A stretch of DNA of 64,000 nt from contig CAMTDV010000007.1 in the NCBI GenBank assembly GCA_947069175.1, positions 47,582,181 to 47,646,180 of the forward strand, read 5' to 3'. The notes under the pieces were generated by a model that did no database searches, was not told where the DNA came from, and was given only the letters and a program-made list of their open reading frames with translations. Source of the DNA: Scalesia atractyloides. Lineage: Eukaryota > Streptophyta > Magnoliopsida > Asterales > Asteraceae. This document shows, one piece after another, positions 22,254-33,649 of the stretch (its first letter is position 1; each line of letters begins with the position of its first letter). Both the position numbers and the translations under genes were made by a program.

Positions 22254-22554
22254 TCACTCGTCCTTCTTTCCCTTAACCAACTTAGAGAGCTTCTTGAAGA
22301 ACTTATTCGGCTTTTTCTCCGTCTTCTCCGCTTGTTGTTGCATTTCCTTCATCCGCTCTAAAGCTTCATTGATGGCCTCGAGAGGTGGCGGAGTTGGTTG
22401 TGTGTGGTGTGGTTGAGGTACAACAGGATACTGGTACCCATAATTCGGGTATCCAGTAGGTGGATAAGCAGGTGGGAAAGGAGACGGGTAAAGTACATTT
22501 TGCATGACCGCTTGTATATAAGGGTCATGTGATAGTGCCTGGTAATTTACCGGC
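22254..22554 (-). pseudogene. ORF1 of element A, C-terminal part
   Basis: Minus-strand frame with TPVNYQALSHDPYIQAVMQN, a P/Y-rich stretch (YPPTGYPNYGYQYPV) and a predicted helix followed by a Lys-rich end KFFKKLSKLVKGKKDE and a stop at 22254. The first codon of this part joins in frame to 26780 once the solo LTR and one GTAGA copy are removed (NPS-TPVNYQ). I associate such P/Y-rich proteins with a Lys-rich end with Asteraceae retrotransposons. No enzymatic motif; function unknown. Confidence 0.7.
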
Positions 22555-22559
22555 GTAGA
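22555..22559. repeat. Target-site duplication GTAGA, left copy (solo LTR C)
   Basis: GTAGA precedes the LTR start TGTCACAACC and recurs at 26775-26779. Confidence 0.93.
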
Positions 22560-23609
22560 TGTCACAACCTGGTCGTAGCGGAAGCGCAAGTGTGTGACTA
22601 TTAGGTAATCATTGCATCCAATCTAGTAAACGATATAAATAAACAACGATGCCATGCCATTCATAAGTTTCATTTCACATTTACAATCATCAAAAGTGAA
22701 ATCACATTGTTATCTGTTTCAGATTGCCATTACAAAACATGATTTAAAACACATTGTTCCAAAATAAGACATTGTTTTCATCACAAATTCATATTGAGAT
22801 TTTGACCCCTATATACCCATACGAAGTTGGGATATAAAAGGCAAACCCTCCAAAAAGTGGTATATCGTTGTCTTGACAAATTCCCATACCCAAATCTTAT
22901 CACCAGCTCATGCCTTGCGTCCTGAAATAGATGTAGTTTTAAAAAGTCAACATAAAGTTGGCGAGTTCATGTAGTTAAATGTTTTCGTATCAAATATCAT
23001 CTTTGAAATCCTGTATTGAAATCCGAGTATGTTATTAGCATCAATGAGTTTTTAAGGATCTATCAGTGTGTCGCGAGCACCCTGACATATATGTGCCATA
23101 AGTGAGTAACCAAACCGAGACAACTTTGACATCATTGGGATCACAAAAGCACTCCGAAGGGTATACCAACCAGGAGTGGAGCAGGTCTCAAACTCAATAG
23201 ATCTACTTCTTTTGCACCTTGGTCACTAAGAGATTAATGGTTACTATTGTCATCATCCTACTTACACACAAATGATCATGTTATCAACTAACCCATAGCT
23301 AACATACTGTTTGTTATGACATGTATTTCCCCTCGATAGTTTAAAACAAAACTTGAAATAATTGAAAGGAGGGACATGAACTCACAGTTTTGCTTTCCGT
23401 AAGACGTACTATTATCGATAGGTGTCCGCACACGTGTGTAACCTACATGTGTATTGAGTTTATTAGACACCTAGGCCTCAATGGACCTTGTACTCGTTGT
23501 TCATCTTGAATTCTTGTTATGTATTTCTTTGTTATGTTAGAACAACTTTGAAATGTTATCATAGTGTTGGTAGTTTGTTTGTTCGATTACTATTGTTATA
23601 TATATTTCT

Positions 23610-23611
<2 letters not shown>

Positions 23612-23646
<35 letters not shown>
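23612..23646. repeat. (AT)n microsatellite in solo LTR C
   Basis: Uninterrupted AT run just before the minisatellite. The equivalent site in LTR D (about 28745-28768) has only a short AT-rich stretch, so it expanded in this copy. Confidence 0.92.
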
Positions 23647-23654
<8 letters not shown>

Positions 23655-23689
23655 TTTCAGATCGTGTGTGAACTGGGCCTTGCCCTTCA

Positions 23690-24020
23690 CATGTCCTCGT
23701 GCCTTGCACGCGTGTCATTGGGCCTTGCCCATGTTATCCATGTCATTGGGCCTAGCCCATGTTATTTATGTCTTTGGGCCTAGCCCATGTTTCTTCTTGT
23801 CATTAGGGCCTAGCCCATGTATTTATGTCTTGGGCCTAGCCATGTCATTTATGTTTCTGGGCCTACCCATGTAATTTATATCTTTGGGCCTAGCCCATGT
23901 AATTTATATTTTTGGGCTTAGCCCATGTTTCTATATGCTTTTGGGCTTTTATTCGTTGTGTGCCTTGTCCATAAATATTATGGGATTGGGCCTTGCACAT
24001 GACTTTTACAATTTCAGCCT
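23690..24020. repeat. Minisatellite based on GGGCCTAGCCCATG (solo LTR C)
   Basis: Units of about 26-30 bp share TGGGCCTAGCCCATGT plus a variable spacer rich in TTATGTCTT. About ten or more copies decay toward the ends. The matching array in LTR D is at about 28810-29140. Confidence 0.9.
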
Positions 24021-26774
24021 AGCCCAAATTTATTATAAAGGCCCATTTTCTTATAAGTGTCATACTTACAATAATTTTAGCTTTTTATATTTTTAACTTT
24101 CCGGATTTTGATTTCGATAACATATATATATGTTAAACGTCTAAATATATATATTTGGACTTGTCATCGACATTATTTATTAAGTGCTTGTTTTTGTCGA
24201 AAATCGCTCGCTGTCGTAATGACCTTTCGTGTCGGCGATTCACCCGTTGGTCGTTTACGCGACGATGTAATCTTGAATGTTCGCCTATCGTTTGCATTGT
24301 TTCGTTTGTCCGATTATTGTTTCGACGCATCACAAGAATATATTTGTTATGTCACCAACACGTAGTATTATTATCAAGTGTTTGTATTTTTGTATATGAT
24401 TGGGTATTTTATTGTGAATACCTTAAGCTTATAAATATATACACATACAATACACATATGTATTCATACATGGTGACAAATGTGTATACTTATATTATTT
24501 CCCAAGCAAATATATAATTTGTAAAAGTATTTTATATATATATATACACATATATATATATACACATGTAACTTTGTTGAACACTTGAGTATTAGGGTTT
24601 AACCCTTGTCATTGGAGCCTACTTAATGACGATTTAAGTTACTAATCGCGTTTAGTCTCACTAATCACCCCATTAATCATGTCTTAATCACGATTAGATT
24701 TTTAGAAAATTTCGCCATAGTTTCCCCTAAACTATGGCATTTTCCACATTTCAAAAACGTATTTAAAACCTGTTTAAGCCGATAATCAACATCAATAATC
24801 CATCTAATATTTATTCTACAACATCAAGACATCATCATCCATGACTTTCTAGTGTTAAAAATCCTATTAAATCAAGAGGGTTTTCAATATTTATTAACAC
24901 CTTCAAATCACTACTTTTATCATGTCATTTAATCAAGTTCATACCTTTAACCTCTTGATTACTACACATTTTTAAGATGATTACAACTTAAATACAAATG
25001 TTTACTTCTTATAAAAATCATTCATGTGTATAAAAATTATCTTTAAGTTGTAGTATTCTTCATGGATGATGTAGTTGATAATCTTGTATAGATTTAAACC
25101 TTATCATGTTTAAATCTTCATTTTTATACTTAATCATATAAGATCATCCAACTTTTATATCATACTTTAACATAAAAACTTCAACATGCTAACTAACTAC
25201 CATATAAACACATAATCAACACAAAATAATCAATATTTAGTGTTATTATTATGGTGTGAGTTAGGGTTTTTGGTTTATCTTTTCTTCATTTTCAAGATGA
25301 TCTACATTATAATTCTAATCATAAAAATAAGCTAGATATGGATGAGTTTGCCTTACAAAGGGTGCACAAGTTCTTGATGATTTTAGAAAGAATATGAAGC
25401 TCTAAAGAAGCCTTAGTGATCCTCCATCCTGGCTAGCTTCTTGAGTGATCTTGATTAGTCTTTAAAGTGGATGAAATGTGGTGTATTATGGTGGCCAAGT
25501 GGTGGTTCTAGGTGGTGGTGGTGGTGCGTGAACTAGAGAGAGAGTGAGGGTGAGATGGTTGTTTTTTTATGAGAATGATAAGTGTTCAAGTATGGTAATG
25601 ATATATATCAAGTCTCCCTTTCAAAATCAACAACACATCAAGCCCATGCTCCCAATCTTTCATTTTTCAACAAATCAAGTGGGCATGGCCCACTTGAAAA
25701 TGTCAAAAGGGGTGGGGGTAAAATGTAACTTTTTTTACACATGTTATAATGGAGATATTTTAGTCATTATGTTAAGTATGGTGATTAGGGGTTTTGATCT
25801 AGCATCCTTAGCATAAGATTAGGGTTTAATGTGTTATTACATGCTAATTAATCCACTTAGTCCTTCAATATAAGTTGCGGATGTCGGAAATGTCGTTAGA
25901 TCGCTCATCGTCGCAATAATCGCTAATAAGCGAACTTACTTATTTAGTACCAGAAACTTTTGTTTTCGATCACCACAATTGATATGGCGTCTACTTAGTG
26001 CATTTCCAACCTAAAAATGTGTATAACGTAGTTCGCTAGACGAATATACGATGAGCTAGGATGGCCGAGATGTCTTTCGTTCGATCAATATCGGCAGTTT
26101 TATGTTCCATCGTCAAACTTTTCCGAAAGTTGTGTTTCTGTGACCTCATGTTAGTTGAATGGATTCCGAGTTCCAAATGAGGCTTAACTAATTCGGTAGA
26201 CAATCGGTCGCTTTCCGGTCGAATTGTGCACTGTTTGACGAATGACCAGAAATGATGTCTTTTGTGCATTCTTGCTATTCTCACATTGTTTTAGGATGAT
26301 TAACATTGTTTTATTCTTATTCTTACATCCGGAATCCTCCGAATTAGTCTTGCGGACAAACCGACATTTGTCTCCTTTTTGGTTGAAACGGACAATTTTG
26401 CAATTTAGGTGTTGTACCAGAAAGTTATGTATTATTGTAGTGGTTAATCTCAAATAAGTGTTTTCATTTATATATGGACTCAGGTATGGCATCTACAAGC
26501 CGTTATTCCTTGTTCTGATTCGTTTTAGCGGATTTACCGACACAGTTAGTGTCACCGCAATTAGTGCGCTCAACTCTTTATACAAACACTTTTAGGGCAT
26601 TGTTTTGATTTGTTTCATGTCATAATGGAAACAATATATGTTATGATCATGTTTACTTGCCCTAATGACGTATGACTTAGTTGTGCAATTAAATTACGAT
26701 AATATGCATGAGATTAATAAGCAAAATTAGTGATTAAATTGTACGGAATTACCAGTTATTTGCCATTTGTCACA

Positions 26775-26779
26775 GTAGA
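26775..26779. repeat. Target-site duplication GTAGA, right copy (solo LTR C)
   Basis: Exact repeat of 22555-22559. Confidence 0.93.
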
Positions 26780-27571
26780 TGGGTTAAAAGGATTATATCT
26801 AGATGTTTCCAGATATGTAGGAATAGGGTTATTAAAACCCAATGGTGGTGGTTGAACCACAGGTGGTAGCGTCGGTTACACATAGGTGAAGTATTGGATG
26901 GTCCACCCATTTGTGGGTCCTCATGAATGGTAGGGTAAGTTTTGGGCAATGGTGGTAGCGAACCCGACCGTTGTCCGCACGTACCGACATACGTGCTCCA
27001 TGTTTTCTCCTTGGTGGTTCAGGTGGTGGCTAAGGTTGCTCCACCGGTTCCATTTGAACGTCTTCCTGTGTAGGAGGCCATGTTGGAGAATGGTGCAAAG
27101 GATTGTTGACAAAAGTGAATTGACTCCAATATTGGTCCCATTCATTAGGACCTTGGTAAGGTGATCCTGCGTACGAGTTAGAACCGCTAGAGATATCGAT
27201 AGGGTGTCCAAGCGATCCTGACGGTGGAATATCTGGGTCGGAGTCCTCGTCCATAGGGTTTGGTTGATCCAACTGATTCTGATCAGCTGGGGTGTGTTGA
27301 AGTAGTGGTTAGGGTTGAATTCATCATGATATGAATGAGAATGATGAGAATCATGATAATGGTGTCAGTGTTGAAAATGGTAACAATGGTATGAGTTTTG
27401 TGTATGTGTGGGAGAATGTTCTTGCGAGTTAGAATGTCTCGCTAGTGGCCAAGAATCTCCCGAATCCTCATAAGGATTTGGGTGATGGGGTTGTGAAGGG
27501 ATACGTCCAGATGGTCCTCCCCTCATAGGTTCTTTACCTCTTCCACTTTGTCCTCGAACTCTTGGCGGCAT
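26780..27571 (-). pseudogene. ORF1 of element A, N-terminal part
   Basis: ATG at 27571 opens MPPRVRGQSGRGKEPMRGG. Later pieces lie in other frames: an acidic MDEDSDPDIPPSG segment (27030-27272), a basic PPRRKHGARMSVR segment near 27000 and a GF.NPIPTY segment near 26830 that leads into the break at 26780. The protein was proline-rich with a basic N-terminus and no catalytic motif. At least two frameshifts and several stops make it non-functional. The leader to the primer-binding site (27572-27720) holds nothing else recognisable. Confidence 0.65.
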
Positions 27572-27720
27572 TTTTCTGTTAAAAGATCAAATTCAAAACA
27601 ATAATAATAACTTGAAATGAGTAATCCTAGGTCAATTCCTAGACTCGGAAGTCTAAGGAATGTGCTTTTGTGTAAGTTTCAGATTAAACACAAGAAGGCT
27701 AGTGTTTAATTCTCTCAAAC

Positions 27721-27737
27721 GTTGGCTCTGATACCAA
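27721..27737 (-). other. Primer-binding site (initiator tRNA-Met) of element A
   Basis: The minus strand reads TTGGTATCAGAGCCAAC two bases after the LTR end TGTGACA, the same primer type as in element B. Confidence 0.88.
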
Positions 27738-27739
27738 CC

Positions 27740-27748
27740 TGTCACACC
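27740..27748 (-). repeat. Nine-base stub of the 5' LTR of element A
   Basis: TGTCACACC matches the end of A's other LTR at 962-970. Directly after it a different LTR begins with TGTAACACCCC (element D). So D inserted nine bases inside the LTR end. The last five bases, ACACC, would be one target copy; the other is lost with D's left half. Confidence 0.7.
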
Positions 27749-28809
27749 TGTAACACCCCGACCGCGTAAAACAACTAACCGCGATGGAAATAAATCAACA
27801 ACGATGCCATATATGTTAAGTTGCAACCAAAGTTTACAAGTTCCCAAAACAAGTTATAAGGTTCAGACAAGTTCACAATGTTATCCAAAGCATAGTTTTT
27901 GAGTTACATTACACTTTAAACCAAAAGATTGTTTTCATCATAAAAGCATGTTGAGGTTTTGACTCGTTTATACCCATATGAGGTTGGGATATAAGAGACA
28001 AATCCTCCAAAAAGGCATTCGTTGTCATGTTCATTCCCACTTCCCGTATTCTTTCACCGGTTCAAGTTTTGCGTCCTGAAATATATGTAAGTTTGAAAAG
28101 TCAACGTATGGCGAGTTCATGTAGTTATTGTTTTCGTATGAGATGTCTTGTTTGTAATCTAGTAATGAAATCTTAGTATGTTATTAGCATTCATGGAGTT
28201 TAAGGATCTATCAGTGTGTAGCTAGCACCCTGACATATGTGCCATAAGTAAGTAACCAAAGCGAGACAACTCTTGACATCAATTGGGATCACAAAAGCAC
28301 TACTAAAGGGTTAACAAACCAGGAGTGGAGTGTGCCTCAAACTCGATAGATCTATACCTTTTGCACCTTGGTCACTTAGTGATTAATGGTTATTCTTGTC
28401 ATCATCCTACTTACGCACATTGATCGTGTTATCATCTAACGCCATAGCTAACATGCCATTTGTTATGACATGTATTTCCCCTCGATTGTTTTAAAAAAAT
28501 CTTTGAAATATTTGAAAGGAGGAACAAGAACTCACAGTTTTGCGTTCCAAATGTCGTACTAGTGAAATTCGAGTGTCCGTACACGTGTGTAACCTACATG
28601 TGTATTAACTTCATTAGACCCTTAGGTCTCGTTGGACCTCATACAAATTGTTCATCTTGAATTCTTGTTATGTCTTTATTTATCTCTTTTGAACAGCTTT
28701 ATTGTTTTCATAGTGTTGGTAGTTCGCTTGTTTCTTATTATTTATATATATTTTACAAATTATATATTTTGTCGTGTATTTATTTGTGTTTGAACGGGCC
28801 TTGCCTTCA

Positions 28810-29140
28810 TGTGTCCTCGTGCCTTGCACGCGTGTCATTTGGCCCATCCCATGTCATTGGGCCTAGCCCATGTCTTTATGTCTCTGGGCCTAGCCCATGT
28901 TATGTTGTCCTTAGGCTTAGCCCATGTAATATTGCCGTTGGGCCTAGCCCATGTTATCATGTCTTTGGGCCTAGCCCATGTTTTCTTGTCCTTGGGCCTA
29001 GCCCATGTAATCTTGCCCTTGGGCCTAGCCCACGTTATCATGTCTTTAGGCTTGCCCATGTATTTTTTTAATTGTGGACCTTGCCCATGTATTTTGTATT
29101 ATTGGCCTTGCCCATGTCTTCTATGTCATCGGCCTAGCCC
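28810..29140. repeat. Minisatellite based on GGGCCTAGCCCATG (LTR D)
   Basis: About ten copies of a 27-30 bp unit. Because unit lengths are often multiples of three, frames stay open on both strands (28809-29147 plus, 28835-29059 minus), giving repeated LGLAHV or TWARPK words. These are repeat artefacts, not proteins. Confidence 0.9.
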
Positions 29141-30868
29141 AACTTAATTTTTAGGAATCCATATTATTTTATTTTCTTGCACTAAGTATTATTTACTAAA
29201 TATAAAGGTTATAAGTATTTCTTGCGAACTTATATAAAATCACTTGTAACTCTTATACATTTCAACTTTCCGGATTCTTTTGTTATCTGTAATATATATA
29301 TTCGTTAAGCGTCTAAAAATATATTATATGTCGTCTAGTCATTCAATATATATATTTCCGTGTCGAAAGTCGCCCAAGTGTTGTAGTAGCTATTCATGAT
29401 GGCGATATGTTCGTTGATCGTCGGTCAAACGGTGTATTGTATAAATTTGACCATTGTTCGAATAGTCCGCTCACCCGATTATTTGTTTCAAGAATTGTGT
29501 AAAAGTGTATGTGTTTAAGTAATTTATATACCCTAGAAATTCTAGATACATACACATATTACACATGTATTCTACACATTCACTTATGCTGGTAACAACA
29601 TATATACATATATTTTTATTTCCAAAAATATATATGTAATAAATCATATCATTTTTAACTTGTAAAAATATATATAAGTATTTATTAAATCCTTGGAAGG
29701 TTAGGGTTTAACCCTTGTCATTAAAATTTCCTTAATGACGGTTTAGGTCACTATTCGCGTTTAGCCCCGTTAATTACACTTTAATCGCGATTAGATTTTT
29801 AGAAAATTTCGCCATAGTTTCCTCTAAACTATGGCTTTTTTCCACGTTTTAAAAACGTATTTAAACCACTTTCTAATTTCCCAAATCATCGTTAATTCAT
29901 TAAGTTAATCAAAAATCATTTTTTCCAAGTAATATGCACATAACTTTTCTTCTATATTTCATGAGATTTTATACATGAGTTTTTTTATACAAGCCTGTTC
30001 TTATGTATTTTTATAGTTTAAAGCCTCTAAAAATTCCATATCTTTTAAGATTATCAAAACACCAAGATTTTCATGGACAACTTTTATAATCATTTTTATA
30101 TAACTTGTTTTATATAAAAATCAACTTTACTAGCTTTCAAGATCCAAGTTTCAAGTCTCATCATGTATCATACTTTTTAAGAACCACATCAAGACCACAT
30201 ATATATAAAGCTCATGAACTTGAAGATGATGATCTTACGTGACTAAAACGTATGCTTGTTTAAATCACATTTTTAAGCTTAATATAGTAAGATCATCACT
30301 CTTGTAAAATACTACAACAAATAAACAACATGATCATCATAAATCCCATACTTTATCTTGTTATTTCTTGTTATATTGAGTTTTTGGATGATTTCTTTCA
30401 AGATGTTAAAGATGAAGTTTACTTGTACTTCTGAAATCTACATATTATAAGAACTTGAAATCGTAAACAAGTGAACTTACTACTAGCTCTTAGGCTAGGG
30501 ATGATTCAAGATTAAGATGATGGTGAGAAGATGAAGATCAAGATGATGTGAAAGCTCCAAAGACAGCTCTAAAGATCCTCCATCCTTGCAAACTCCATAG
30601 GTGTTCTTGTAAGGGCTTGAAAATGGGTATAAAGTGGTGTTTTAGGGTGGAATATGCTTGTGTTATGTGGTGGTGTGTGGGCCGAGAATGAGAGAGACTA
30701 GAGAGGTGTTTTTGTTTTGAATTTTGAAGTGTTAAAATGATGTGAAGAATGGTGATGATATGTAGTTATAATCTTAAGAAATCTTCCAAAATTAAGAGTA
30801 ATCTTCATGTGCCATACTCCTTCATCATCTTATCAAATCAAGCAAGTAAGGTTGGTGGGTGCCCACAC

Positions 30869-30883
30869 GGGGGGGGGGGGGGG
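30869..30883. repeat. Run of 15 G
   Basis: Homopolymer G in the LTR of element D. Solo LTR C has only GGGGTGGGGG at the equivalent site (about 25710). Confidence 0.9.
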
Positions 30884-31819
30884 TAAAGTGTAAATATTTT
30901 TATAAAATATCTTTATAAAATATGACATGTGATGAATTTATTAATCTTTGTAGATATTTTGGTCATTAAATTATACTTGGTTAATTAGAGGGTTAAAGGT
31001 AGTTTAGGATGTTAAGTATTACTAACTAGTTCACTTGACTAGTTGGTATTTATTTTGGATGGTAAAAAGATGCCTTCCGTTTGGTTATCGTTCCATATCG
31101 GTAATTATATTTTATACCGCGATTGATTTCGAAAATTTCATTTTCGCAACCCTAAGTTGTATGAAGGGGTTTCGGATCCCAAATGAAGCCTAACTAGTTC
31201 ACTGGACTATTGTAGAAGGCTATCGGATAATGAAATCTTTGTCGGTTCGACAATTGGCGCTTTCCGGTCAAGTTGTGCACTGCTTATCGTAATATTAGAA
31301 ACGATGTTTTTTATGTACTTTTGATGTCCTCATATTGTTTTACGGTGCTTATCATTATTCTGTTATAATTCTGGAGCCCGGAAATGCCGAATTAGTGTTG
31401 CGGACGAATTGAAATTGTTACATTTATAGCCGAAATGGACAACTTTGTAATTTAAGCGTTATACCAGAAAGTTATGTGTTATTGCAAGATGTGTTCCCAC
31501 ATTAGTGTTTTCATGTACATATGGGCTCACTTATGTCATTCGTATGCCGTTATTCATCGTTCTATTTTGTTTCAACAGTTTTGCTGACATGAATAGTGTA
31601 ACCGTGAATACTGCACCCAACACTTTTTGGCACATAGTTTGATTTGTTTCGCGTCGTGACAGAAACCAATATATATTATAGCATGTTTACTTGTCCTAAG
31701 ACTTGTTATATGACATACCACTCAGTTACGTAATTAAATTACGATTAAATGCACGAGACTATGTAATGAAAATGGTGATTAGATTGTACGGAATTACCGG
31801 TTATTTACCGTTTGACACA

Positions 31820-31832
31820 TACTCCCCCTGTT
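31820..31832 (-). other. Polypurine tract of element D
   Basis: Minus strand AACAGGGGGAGTA directly before LTR start TGTGTCAA. Confidence 0.75.
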
Positions 31833-31853
31833 AAAAAAATTTTGTCCCAAAAT

Positions 31854-33590
31854 TCACCTTGAGGTATCATATGAAGGAGTCATCTTAAACAAGTGGGGGT
31901 ACTTCTTGATTTGATCTTCGCGTTCCCACGTATACTCGGTATCGTGACGTGAGTTCCAGCAGACTTTGACTAGATTGATTTGACTTCTCCTTGTCTTTTG
32001 AACTTTCCAGTCCATAACCTCAACGGGTTCCTCGGTAAACTGGAGCTTGTCATCAATATGAATTTCATCCGCTGGGATGATAACCGTGTCATTACGGGCT
32101 TTTCTTGAGGTTGGACACATGGAAAGTGTCATGAACGTTGTTGAGTTTTTCTGGAAATTTTAACTTGTAAGCCACTATACCAATCCTTGCCGAATTTCTA
32201 AAGGCCCAATGTATCTCGGGTTTAGTTTTCCGCGCTTCCCGAATCTAGCTACGCCCTTCCAAGGTGAGACTTTTAGTAACACTTTGTCTCAAACCTTGAA
32301 GGATAATGGTTTACATCTTCGATCTGCATAGCTCTTTTGTCTATCTCGAGCGGCCTAAATCCATAACACAGGCACGAAGCATGTCTTCCAAAGTTTAGAT
32401 GGTTCGTTCGCTTTGGCCATCGGTCTGTGGATGAAAAACTGTGCTTAGATCTAAGCGAGATCTAAACAAAGCTTGGAATGATTACCAAATACGCGACGCA
32501 AAACGACCATCTCTGTCTGAGATTATCGACACTGGCACTCCATGACGTGCCACCATTTCCTTAAGATGAAGTGCAACTAACTTCTCGGTACTGTCTTCTT
32601 TACGAATCGGTAGGAAGAGAGCTGACTTGGTAAATCGATCAACGATAATCCAAATCATGTCATGACCTTGTGAGGTCCATGGTAGTTTTGTAATAAAATC
32701 CATTGAGATTTGTTCCCATTTCCAAACAGGGATCTCGGGTTGTTGTAATAAGCTAGATGGTTCCTAGCATTCGACCTTGACCTTTGCACAAGTTAGGCAT
32801 TTCCCAACATAGGTCGCAATATCTCACTTGAGATTAGACCAACAATAATTATTCCTTAAATCTTGATACATTTTATCGGGTCCTGGATGTATCGAGTATT
32901 TTGACTTGTGCGTTTCATCCAACACCAAGTCTCGTAGTCTGCCAAAATGTGGAATCCAAATCCTACCCATAAAATATAAAGCTTCATCTTTTTTGGCTCC
33001 ATTTGTTTTTCCATTCCCCTTAATGATTCCGCATGAATGTTTTCCGGCTTTAGAGCTTCTTGTTGTGCATCGTGCACTCGAGTCGTAAAGTTCGTCTAAA
33101 TAGTCATTTCTAAAGCTCGGATGCGTAAAGTTTTCACTCGTTCTTTCCAGCTCAAAGCACCTGCCACTACATTTGCTCTGCCCAGGTGATATTTGATCTC
33201 ACAATCATAATCATTCAACACTTCTACCCAACGACGTTGGCGCATACTTAGTTCCTTTTGAATATGTGTTGAAGACTTTCATGATATGTGAATATGGTAC
33301 ACTTAGTGCCATAAAATAATGACGCCAAATTTTTAACGCAAATACCACTACACCTAGTTTTAGGTCATGAGTGGTATAGTTCTATTCGTGAACTTTTAAC
33401 TGACATGAATCGTACGCGATGACTTTTTCACGTTGCATTAACATGCAACATAAGCCTTGATGCGAAGCATCACAATACAACACGAAGTCATCGGTAACGT
33501 CTGGAAGTAATAATATCGGCGCCTTGCATAGTTTATCCTCTAGTAGCCACAAATTGCGCTATGATCACTCAGTCGACGTTCGACCAAATG
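31854..33590 (-). pseudogene. pol: Pol fragment of element D (RNase H to integrase end), degenerate
   Basis: Tail at 31854-32132 (EYTWEREDQIKKYPHLF). Integrase core at 32482-32703 has MDFITKLPWTSQGHD and ISDRDGRF. Its zinc region is near 32790 (CLTCAKVK). RNase H remnants extend to about 33590 with YCDASHQGL and a changed active region. Around 32355-32375 about 250-280 bases of integrase are missing: the text jumps from the LRACVMDLG region to the RDRQKSYAD region. Stops and frame changes are common. Confidence 0.85.
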
Positions 33591-33599
33591 TAATAATAT

Positions 33600-33640
33600 T
33601 TTTATATATATATATATATATAATATATATATATATAGCT
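33600..33640. repeat. AT microsatellite at the broken end of element D
   Basis: TA repeats mark the junction between the Tekay pol remnant and copia-like sequence. Confidence 0.9.
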
Positions 33641-33649
33641 TTACTGATA

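Larger units (their letters stand above)
22560..26774 (-). mobile_element. Element C: solo LTR of a Tekay-like family (4215 bp)
   Basis: Begins TGTCACAACC and ends TTGTCACA on the plus strand, flanked by exact GTAGA copies, with no internal region. It is therefore a solo LTR left by recombination between the two LTRs of an element. It aligns along its length with the LTR at 27749-31819: shared landmarks include TATACCCATA, the CATGTATTTCCCCTCGAT block and the GGGCCTAGCCC minisatellite. It is clearly more diverged than the B LTR pair. It splits ORF1 of element A. ORFs inside (23488-23874 and others) come from the minisatellite or from chance. Confidence 0.92.
962..27748 (-). mobile_element. 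Element A: old Ty3/gypsy Del/Tekay-like retrotransposon, interrupted by B, C and D
   Basis: Pieces in consistent minus-strand order are 5' LTR stub (27740-27748), primer-binding site, ORF1, repeat-rich spacer, gag, protease, RT, RNase H, integrase, polypurine tract and 3' LTR (962-4257). Removing element B (4921-16657 plus one target copy) restores the integrase reading frame exactly at its EFSYNNSYHTSI region. Removing solo LTR C restores the ORF1 frame exactly. Net length without insertions is about 10.8 kb, normal for the family. Both LTR ends next to the internal region read TGTCACACC on the plus strand. Many stops and frameshifts show it is dead. Linking ORF1 and gag across the 1.7-kb spacer is inference from order and from the same layout in element B. 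Confidence 0.75.
27749..31819 (-). repeat. 3' LTR of element D (4071 bp)
   Basis: Minus strand TGTGTCAAACGG to GGGGTGTTACA (TG...CA). It aligns with solo LTR C over the whole length with many substitutions and indels. It contains the GGGCCTAGCCC minisatellite and a 15-base G run. Long for a Ty3 LTR. No coding content. Confidence 0.88.
27749..33590 (-). mobile_element. Element D: Tekay-like retrotransposon, 3' LTR and part of pol only
   Basis: LTR 27749-31819 followed, in minus order upstream, by a polypurine tract and pol fragments ending in RNase H near 33590, where an AT microsatellite and copia-derived sequence begin. Protease, gag, leader and 5' LTR are absent. Of the same LTR family as solo LTR C. 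Truncation probably also removed the rest of A's 5' LTR. Confidence 0.82.

Noticed and set aside
23488..23874. 128-codon ORF with apparent membrane character
   Set aside because: Built from an AT microsatellite (poly Ile-Tyr) and the GGGCCTAGCCC minisatellite within the solo LTR.
28835..29059. Repeat protein TWARPK on the minus strand and LGLAHV on the plus strand
   Set aside because: Both are readings of the same 27-30 base minisatellite in an LTR, with no start context or homolog.
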